DNA from: Chara braunii
Taxonomy: Eukaryota; Streptophyta; Charophyceae; Charales; Characeae
Direction: 5' to 3'
DNA: 36,604 nt
NCBI GenBank assembly: GCA_003427395.1
Contig: BFEA01000060.1
Location: 969,120-1,005,723, forward strand
Part shown: positions 30,640-36,604 of the stretch, piece after piece
How positions within the stretch are numbered: position 1 is the first letter of the stretch
Layout: the number at the start of each line of letters is the position of its first letter
The notes under the pieces: generated by a model
Database searches by the model: none
What the model saw: the letters and a program-made list of their open reading frames with translations, nothing else
What the model was told of the DNA's origin: nothing
Translations under genes and position numbers: made by a program

Positions 30640-31270
30640 AGGACTGGGCATTGTTTCTAAGTTGAATGGCCCAAGGCTGTGTTTATTTTACTGTTTACTG
30701 AAGGGTCAGACATTGTTTCTAAGTTGAATGACCTGGTTGCAATGTTTATTTTCTGAGGGTTTGCCTGATGTGAAAGGGTTTTCTTGTTTTATTCTGAGGG
30801 AGGATTTTTAGTCTAAGGCTGAGCATTGTTTCTAAGTTGAATGGCTTAGCCTGAAAACCATGCACATCAGTACAACTTGAGTATAAAAGAAAGTATTTTA
30901 CATATATTTGCATGTGAACTAGCAGTTGGACAATGTTTCCAAGTCGAATGGCCCAACGTTAAGCCATATCACGAAGAAGAGAAGGCAACTTACGAAGTAT
31001 AATTGGAAATAGACTGGGCAAACTGATCATTGTTTCCAAGCCGAATGGTTCGGTCCCCTGCCCATATTTGCATTTTATTTGAGGAAAAAGTCAGAAAATT
31101 TTTAAATCTTGGATATTAAATAGTTTAGGACGGTTAGGCATTGTTTCCAAGCCGAATGGTCTAGTCAAATGCCCAAAGAAGAGAAAAGCAGTAGTGCAAC
31201 CTGTTCGTGTATACCCTAATGCACGATGAACATTGTTTCCAAGCCGAATACTCTAGCATTCGTGCCATAT
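30640..31270 (+). repeat. Array of seven spaced hairpins with a conserved loop
   Basis: Seven copies of CATTGTTTCYAAGYYGAATG start at 30649, 30711, 30824, 30931, 31028, 31139 and 31231, spaced 62-113 bp apart. CATT pairs with AATG around the loop GTTTCYAAGYYG. A bulged G usually follows AATG, and then an outer stem whose sequence changes but still pairs: TGGG/CCCA, AGGCTGAG/CTTAGCCT, GTTGG/CCAAC, GACTGA/TCGGTC and GGTTAGG/TCTAGTC, the last with G-T pairs. Copy 2 has GGTCA/TGACC. Copy 4 has CAAT and copy 7 has AATA, so their inner stems are imperfect. No ORF runs through the array. Confidence 0.75.
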
Positions 31271-31499
31271 GTAAGTTGGGTATAAGAGATAAAGTATTTG
31301 AAGACTCATGAACTATCTTATGTGAAATAACTTGGGATGGTGAGAGTACTTACTTTTGTGGTTTGGTCTGCATGAGACTGGGAGCGACTACTACTTAGAC
31401 TGAGTTTCAGTTTGATAGGTAGTTGCTTTAGTTGCTCGCCACGTGCTAGAACTATAGGAGTTAGTTTCAATTTCTGCATTTCCGGGGATCGGTTATTAT

Positions 31500-32110
31500 A
31501 CTTGGTCTTGTATAAATCTTGGTAAGCCACTTTCTCTACAGGAAGCGCTGCCGAAATTTTTACAAAACCATGGAGTTAGTTAGATTTTGTCTTTTCAAAG
31601 TTCAACCTGTCTAACTGTTATGGCTTAGTAAAAATCTAGAGAGTCTCTTTTTTCTAAAGGGAGTGCTGCCAAAATTTTTGTTATTTCATAGAGTTAGACA
31701 AAATTGGGCTTTGAGAAGTCAATGTCACTCTTTTTTCTTCTGAACTTAGCTTTGTATAAATCTTGGAATAACACTTTCTCTACCGGAAGCGCTGCCGAAA
31801 TTTCTACAAGTCTAAGGAGTTAGTCAAATTTTGTCGTAAGTTGAACTCATGTATCGATTTTGAGTTCATATCTGGCTTAATACAAATCTAGGAAGTTTAC
31901 CTTTCTAAAGGAAGTGCTGCCCAAATTTTTTACTAATTCAGGAAGCTAGACAAATTTGAATTTTCCAGAGTTAGGGATTATTTTTATTTTCATATTTGGA
32001 CTATTATAAATTCTGTGAAGACACTTTTCCTACGGGAAGCGCTGCCGAAATTTTTCCAAATTTAGAGGAGTTAGATTATATTTTGACAGGTGGCAATTTC
32101 GGAAGTTCTT
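31500..32110 (+). repeat. Five-unit tandem repeat, 125 bp period, with GGAAGYGCTGCC core
   Basis: Core starts at 31541, 31660, 31785, 31910 and 32035, giving spacings of 119, 125, 125 and 125. Each unit has TATAAATCTNGG-like sequence, a TTTCTA run, GGAAGYGCTGCCNAAATTTTT and then GGAGTTAGNNAAATTTTG. GGAAGCGCTGCC is a near-palindrome. Units are strongly diverged between cores, while the core is well kept. Confidence 0.75.
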
Positions 32111-32842
32111 TATATATAGAGGAGATTCTGCCAAAAGACTTACCTTTCCCTTAAGCGTTGGTTTAAGGATAGACCCAGGATTAGTTAGGTAGAATGACCC
32201 TAGGTGGAATTGAGATATGGAGGTTACGCTCGATTTGGACTCATAGATTTAGCTTGGGGTTGGCCTGTCATATGTTACAGGTCCTTTTGGATGTTTGATT
32301 TGAGATAGGAATAAGATTCAGCTCGATTCTATAAGAATCAAGAATCGTCTTCTGTTATCACTGATAACAGGTCGGTTGCCGATTCGTCGGTTACGACTCA
32401 ATTCCAATTCACACTCAATACTCAACCTAAAAGGCTTTAGCCCTGATGATTTTAGTGTTTTGTTAAGGTTTCACCCGGACTTTTATTGAATGGTCATTTA
32501 ACAAAGGTAGTGAGTATTTAATTATGGTTGGTTGGACAGGAGGCTGAGGCTTGCATGGCTGAAGCGAGGGGTATGAGTATAGAGAGTGGTTAGGGTTGAC
32601 TCCGTGTTGTGCGTGGATTTTTGTTTGACTCTTTGATGTGATTGCAGGTATGTTCTGTGGTTCAAATTTTAGATTTGACTGCCTGCGATCACACATATAC
32701 ATATGGTTGTAAGGAGCCCCACAGTAATTGTGAGAAGTGATCGTCACGTACTTATTCCCTTATATATATAGATATATAGGTTACCAGTCGTCCGATGGCT
32801 GGACGTCTCGGCCAGACGTCTCCCCCAACCGTCCGGTAGGGG
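32111..32842. other. Gene-free stretch
   Basis: No gene is seen. A short hairpin CTGTTATCA/TGATAACAG is at about 32352-32370, and a TA-rich tract at 32762-32778. Confidence 0.4.
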
Positions 32843-32866
32843 GGTTGTCCGGGATCCCGGACAACC
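32843..32866. repeat. 24 bp perfect palindrome
   Basis: GGTTGTCCGGGA joined to its exact complement, centred on GGGATCCC, followed by an A-rich run (32879-32906). Confidence 0.9.
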
Positions 32867-32969
32867 ACTTTTGGGCATTAAAAAAAAAAAATAATAATAA
32901 AAAAAATGACAATGTTGCGCATGCCATAGAGACCCCCCCAAAACAAATTCGGAATTTTCTGAGCATTTG

Positions 32970-33060
32970 GTGATAGGGTGCTATTTGGGGTGGGAGGGGG
33001 GGGTACGAAGAATTTTGGTGGGGATAGGAGGGGTATAGGTGGGATTAGAAACTTTGAAGA
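32970..33060. repeat. G-run-rich tract
   Basis: Several runs of three or more G (GGGGTGGGAGGGGGGGG, then GGTGGGGATAGGAGGGG) on the + strand could form a G-quadruplex. No gene is associated. Confidence 0.4.
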
Positions 33061-33156
33061 TTTTTATCTTTTTTTCTAATGGCTCAAATGAACTAAAATT
33101 TTGGTGGCATACACCTTATGCAAGGTAGAAGCCACATGATGTTTTTAAAAAAAAAC

Positions 33157-33159
<3 letters not shown>

Positions 33160-33188
<29 letters not shown>
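33160..33188. repeat. Poly(T) run of about 29 bases
   Basis: Uninterrupted T run preceded by an A9 run at 33147-33155. It may be the reverse-strand tail of a retroposed sequence, but no body is recognisable. Confidence 0.8.
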
Positions 33189-33190
<2 letters not shown>

Positions 33191-33226
33191 GCTAGGTCGG
33201 TCAACCCTTGTCCGGTCCGAGACCGT

Positions 33227-33319
33227 CCGACGAAACAGTTTGTCACAGCCCCTCGTTTGTTGTCCTCTTCTCTCTCTCTACCTACGGTTTACTGGGCAGT
33301 TCTGTTTGTGACGATATAT
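33227..33319. repeat. Direct repeat copy 1 (TGTCACAGCCCC type)
   Basis: Runs CCGACGAAACAGTT-TGTCACAGCCCCTCG to TTCTGTTTGTGACGATATAT and is about 90% identical to 33652-33746. TGTCACAGCCC is a frequent start of plant LTRs, so the pair may be the ends of a small LTR (TRIM-like) element. No PBS is recognised after it. Confidence 0.6.
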
Positions 33320-33651
33320 GCTACGACTTCGCTAGCTTCCTGCTACGTTTTTTTCCGGTCAGGTCGAGCGGCAGTGGTCGGGGCCGTTACTGGGCGACCA
33401 TGATATGCCTCTAGTGCCAGCGGCATGTCTGGAGTGTATTCTTTGGCTGTGACAGACCTTTCTTTGTTTCGTGGATATTTTGTTGGCTTGTGATGGGGTG
33501 TGAACCGACAGTCTGTAGAGTTTTCAATCTGGTGTGGGTAAGTGATAGTCTACTTTGATTTTGGTTAAGGTAGATTATCATTTACAGTGTAATTAGTGAG
33601 GGGATTCTGCACACTGTTGAGGATTCAGCCTCCTGATGAGTCGTTGAAACT

Positions 33652-33746
33652 CCGACGACACAGTTTGTCACAGCCCCTCGTTTATTGTCCTCTTTTCTCT
33701 CTCTGCCCATGGTTTACTGGGCAATTCTGTTTGTGACGATATATAT
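33652..33746. repeat. Direct repeat copy 2, followed by (TA)n(TG)n
   Basis: Second copy, 425 bp downstream of the first. It ends in a TATATATATATGTGTGTGTGTG microsatellite-like stretch at 33739-33766. Confidence 0.6.
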
Positions 33747-34169
33747 ATATATGTGTGTGTGTGTGTACCTATGTTGCGAGTTCGCATGACCTGAAGGACG
33801 GCGCTTAAAGGTAAAAATTGGGGGTTGGGATCGAGGGAAGAAGGAAAGACCCCTCTATTTTGTTTGTATGCTTCTTGAAGAATTCTTAGTCGGACATTGG
33901 TCCTGGGCCGGGATTCGAGGTCCTTGTCCAGGACATCCCAAGCCCTTGACTCTGCAAGGAAGGAACCTTCCCTTGCGCAGATCCTATCTGCCCTGCGCGT
34001 CGAGACACCCAACCCTGGGCCAGTAATGTCGCGAGGGCTAAAGGGCATGTCCTTCAGCCGTTCAATATCGTGAAGGGCAACCCCTCAGTGACACGATATA
34101 TTCCTTAAGCCATTCAATATCGCGAGGCCGGAACTGCGACTGCCGCGTTCGACTAGCATCGCCGTTTGA

Positions 34170-34800
34170 TGTAGGAAGGTCTTGCATCCGCGCAACTTTA
34201 TACTAAAGTCTTGCGCGCGGCGTTCGTCCATCCTAGTGTCTAGAGTTATGAGATTAAGTGATTCGTATGTGTACGTGAGGGTCCAGAGTCGTGATAGGCC
34301 ATTGGTGCCAACCGATAAGGTCACCCAAGGTTGTGATTTTGAGATGTGGAGGCCCTTCGGCCTATTTTTGCTTTTTACAATTATATAGTTGGATGTTGTA
34401 GTCCGTGGCAGCCGTCAAAGCCAAACCCCTTGACTTCTTTCCAGGCCCTAGATGATGGAGCTGGTCTCCAGGGCGACAAGAGACGATTGCCACCACAGGT
34501 ATGAACCTGTGTAACACCCACTCTCGCAGGGTGCAGAAGAGGGTGTGGTCTTCAACCGCACTTGGTGGTTATCCAGCGTGAGGGGATTAACCCTCAAGGC
34601 GCGTGTCAGCCGACACTTGAGTGTCGAACGTGATCCTCGAAATTAACGAGGATCTCATGAGTATGGGTACTACCTAGTATGCCATCATTGCGATCGCGTG
34701 CGTGCGCTTGCATTGCGAATGGATATGAGTTAGCCCTGCGTCCTCGCGGTTTTATACTAAGTCTCGCGCGCGACGTCTATCCAACTTCCGCATCGGAAAG
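34170..34800. repeat. Diverged direct repeat about 570 bp apart
   Basis: TTATACTAAAGTCTTGCGCG (34198-34217) followed by CGTTCGTCCA is matched by TTATACTAAGTCTCGCGCG (34752-34770) followed by CGTCTATCCA. Both lie just before a TTATG-G block. Possibly ends of an old element; no coding content recognised. Confidence 0.4.
34494..34654. repeat. Cluster of four short perfect hairpins
   Basis: CACAGGT/ACCTGTG (34494-34500 with 34505-34511), GAGGG/CCCTC (34580-34584 with 34591-34595), CGACACT/AGTGTCG (34611-34617 with 34620-34626) and GATCCTCG/CGAGGATC (34632-34639 with 34647-34654). Confidence 0.7.
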
Positions 34801-35556
34801 TTATGGGATGGCTACTAAGGAACTATGAGTGTTGTCGCGTTGTTTGTTCTGTGCTGTTCTGTATATGTATATGTACGTATGTGTGTGTGTTTTTATTTTT
34901 ATGTCCTTTATAGTGGTGTGCGCTCGGCGTGTGGGATGCGTTCTAGTCGACCGGCGACGACTCATGCTTGGGACCTCAGCCCCCCAAGATGTCAGTTCGC
35001 GTGCGGGTCCGATAAAGGCGTAGTACCGCGCGTACCCCCTATGCATAAGCGAACGATAAGCGCCCTCGGCTGGTCCACCTCTGCGATTGCAGCTGATCAG
35101 CTTTCGTATTGTGGGCTGGTAGCTCGGTGGGGATACACCCACCGAAGGGAGGTGACAACTCCTGTAAGGTGGAGGTAAGTTGTGCCTCACGTAGGCCCTA
35201 TCCTGTCGTAGGGGCTCGCGAGAGGTATGGCTGGCGCACTCGGGCGGAGTGGCTTGCGGAAACTCCATGTATATTCGCAACGAAGGATTAAAACCAACTC
35301 CTGCGTGACGCGGCCGGGAGGGTCCCGTGCTGCCCTTGTGCAATGCCGGACCGATGCGCTCGACAACGTTTCCCAACATGAATCCGACGAAAGTGACAAT
35401 GTGCGAACCACACAAACTAAAAGATGCAGGACCTCTCCAATTATAGAACCCCGATTTTGCATTGCCATTAGCACCGAGGTGCATGTGTATGGCTGGAAAA
35501 CAAAATGATATGTGCAGTCGAGCTTGACTCCCCCGCCCTTCACAAAGGAAAACCAC
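34801..35556 (-). CDS. Unrecognised minus-strand ORF (251 residues), doubtful
   Basis: A long open frame, but its last part is a translation of a TG/TA microsatellite (THTHTYIYIY), and another 189-codon ORF (35187-35756) overlaps it on the same strand in a different frame. Neither shows a known domain. Length alone is unusual for chance, but GC-balanced sequence lowers that evidence. Confidence 0.15.
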   Translation of the reverse strand: MVFLCEGRGSQARLHISFCFPAIHMHLGANGNAKSGFYNWRGPASFSLCGSHIVTFVGFMLGNVVERIGPALHKGSTGPSRPRHAGVGFNPSLRIYMEFPQATPPECASHTSREPLRQDRAYVRHNLPPPYRSCHLPSVGVSPPSYQPTIRKLISCNRRGGPAEGAYRSLMHRGYARYYAFIGPARELTSWGAEVPSMSRRRSTRTHPTRRAHTTIKDIKIKTHTHTYIYIYRTAQNKQRDNTHSSLVAIP

Positions 35557-35796
35557 AACAAGTCACACAAGCGGAAGACCAACATTCCCCGAAGTTCGGA
35601 TTTCGTCAGACTTTTTCCCACAGCAGGCACAAAGAGACTAACCACATTACACATCCAGCGGATCCCGGCGGACGTTAACCACCACTCCCTCCGAGAAGAA
35701 AAAAATGTCATTCCATTGAGTTGGTCAGTTGAGGTTCTTAGTCGGGGAGCGCGCATGTTGTGACGTTCATCACTGCTTACCGGCCGGTTTATCCCT

Positions 35797-36297
35797 TCAC
35801 TCCTTCGTCGGTGACGTTGGCGGGTGTAAGGTCATCACGTCGAGAGCCTGAGAGTCGGTCCTAGATTTTTTCAGGGACGTGACATGTGACCGGCCCCCGA
35901 CTTCGCCCTCCCAACCTCTGGCGAAGGTGGCGGTCAGTACCGGAGAGCTGGGTGGTGAGAAAACGGTGGCAGAGGGCACGGAAGGTGTAGAGTTGCGGAG
36001 GTCGTCCACGAATTGCGCTTCAGACCATTGTGCGGACACTTGCTCGTCGCTGAGTATGCCATCGATAACTTCAACGATGCTTATATGTTAATTGTGTTCA
36101 GCCGGGCTCACAACAACGGAAACCTCGTCGCACCGGTGTTGGAGATCGACTGCAGCCGTCAGCGGTTGAACCTCATAATCTTCAGGGTCTGCTGAAAGGT
36201 CACTGACCACCTGCATCTCCATCTTCATTGTCGTTGCATTGTCGTCGACATCATGCCCACGATGCTCTCTGTATAGCAGCCCGAATCTATGTTGCAT
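35797..36297 (-). pseudogene. Broken unrecognised ORF with a single in-frame TAA
   Basis: Read on the minus strand, ATG at 36295-36297 opens a frame that meets one TAA (36088-36090), continues open, and ends at TGA 35797-35799, for 167 codons. The first half is acidic (DVDDNATTMKMEMQVVSDLSADPEDYE). The middle has VIDGILSDEQVSAQWSEAQFVDDL, and the end is Ser/Pro/Thr-rich. Composition is protein-like on both sides of the stop and in one frame, so this may be the C-terminal exon of a transposon protein or gene fragment. No family recognised. Confidence 0.3.
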
Positions 36298-36422
36298 GCC
36301 CGGCCGCAGCCGGGGGGTTCAAGTCGGCCGCGGCCTCGGTCGTCGGCCAAATCGGTCGGGTTCGGCCACGGCCGACCAGCCAAGTTTGGTGCAACAATTT
36401 TTTTCCCGTATTTTAGTGCACA

Positions 36423-36429
<7 letters not shown>

Positions 36430-36450
<21 letters not shown>
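36430..36450. repeat. (AT)n microsatellite
   Basis: About 21 bp of alternating A and T directly before the palindrome at 36451-36491. Confidence 0.9.
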
Positions 36451-36453
<3 letters not shown>

Positions 36454-36491
36454 TGGGCGTGTAGGGTTCAAAAAACCCTACACGCCCATAT
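36451..36491. repeat. Perfect hairpin, 18 bp arms
   Basis: ATATGGGCGTGTAGGGTT (36451-36468) and its exact complement (36474-36491) enclose the loop CAAAA. Flanked by (AT)n on one side and T9 on the other. Confidence 0.9.
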
Positions 36492-36604
36492 TTTTTTTTG
36501 GGGCATTGTTGTTTTCTATTGCGTAAAAAAAAATAAAAACAAAAAAAAAAAATGGAAAAAAAAAAAGTTTCGAAACCCCGCGCAAGTGTGTGTGTGTGCT
36601 TGTG

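Noticed and set aside
35104-35180. tRNA-like A-box (GGTAGCTCGGTGG)
   Set aside because: No B-box or T-arm at the right distance and no cloverleaf.
35187-35756. 189-codon minus-strand ORF
   Set aside because: Overlaps another long minus-strand ORF in a different frame and shows no recognisable domain; cannot be told from chance.

Overview
This is repeat-dominated nuclear DNA from a plant-lineage eukaryote. I see no host gene I can name. Evidence for the lineage is indirect: one very large Ty3/Gypsy LTR retrotransposon whose primer-binding site matches the 3' end of plant tRNA-Asp, AAACCCTAA (plant telomere-type) motifs, a tRNA-like SINE, foldback elements, satellites and microsatellites. The RT and integrase motifs are of a type I associate with algal, bryophyte-grade and fungal Gypsy elements, so a streptophyte alga or early land plant is a reasonable guess, but it is only inference.

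Layout. 1-800: a tandem repeat of about 230 bp. 801-1979: a 1.2 kb foldback element inserted in the third satellite copy. 2112-2530: a purine-only-like tract. 2852-2984: tRNA-derived SINE. 3618-4071: a lone arm of the same foldback family. 4096-4266: a small inverted/direct repeat cluster built on GCGGATACCCTT. 4270-5869: gene-free DNA with diverged direct repeats.

5870-28058: a 22.2 kb LTR retrotransposon on the + strand. It has two LTRs of about 4.4 kb, a tRNA-Asp type PBS, a 1.8 kb AT-rich leader, and a 4.8 kb pre-gag region (12127-16896) filled with decayed ORFs. Several of these ORFs are paralogues of each other and match no family I know. Gag with an Arg/Asp/Gly-rich repeat and a damaged zinc knuckle follows, then retropepsin, RT, RNase H, integrase and a lysine/arginine-rich C-terminal tail. 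Gag-pol was once one reading frame. It now carries 11 in-frame stops and at least two frameshifts, and the integrase has lost its second catalytic Asp, so this copy is dead by itself.

28310-28680: another foldback repeat. 28690-30440: no convincing gene. 30640-31270: seven spaced hairpins with a conserved loop and changing but still complementary stems. 31500-32110: five units of a 125 bp repeat whose core motif also occurs three times in the retrotransposon leader. 32110-36604: palindromes, a possible TRIM-like direct-repeat pair, a hairpin cluster, and weak minus-strand ORFs including one broken by a single TAA.

Assembly caution: the first 2.43 kb of the two LTRs is identical down to 16 ambiguous bases, while the rest differs by clear SNPs. 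A 44 bp exact repeat separated by one N lies at 15945-16033. Both look like assembly products.
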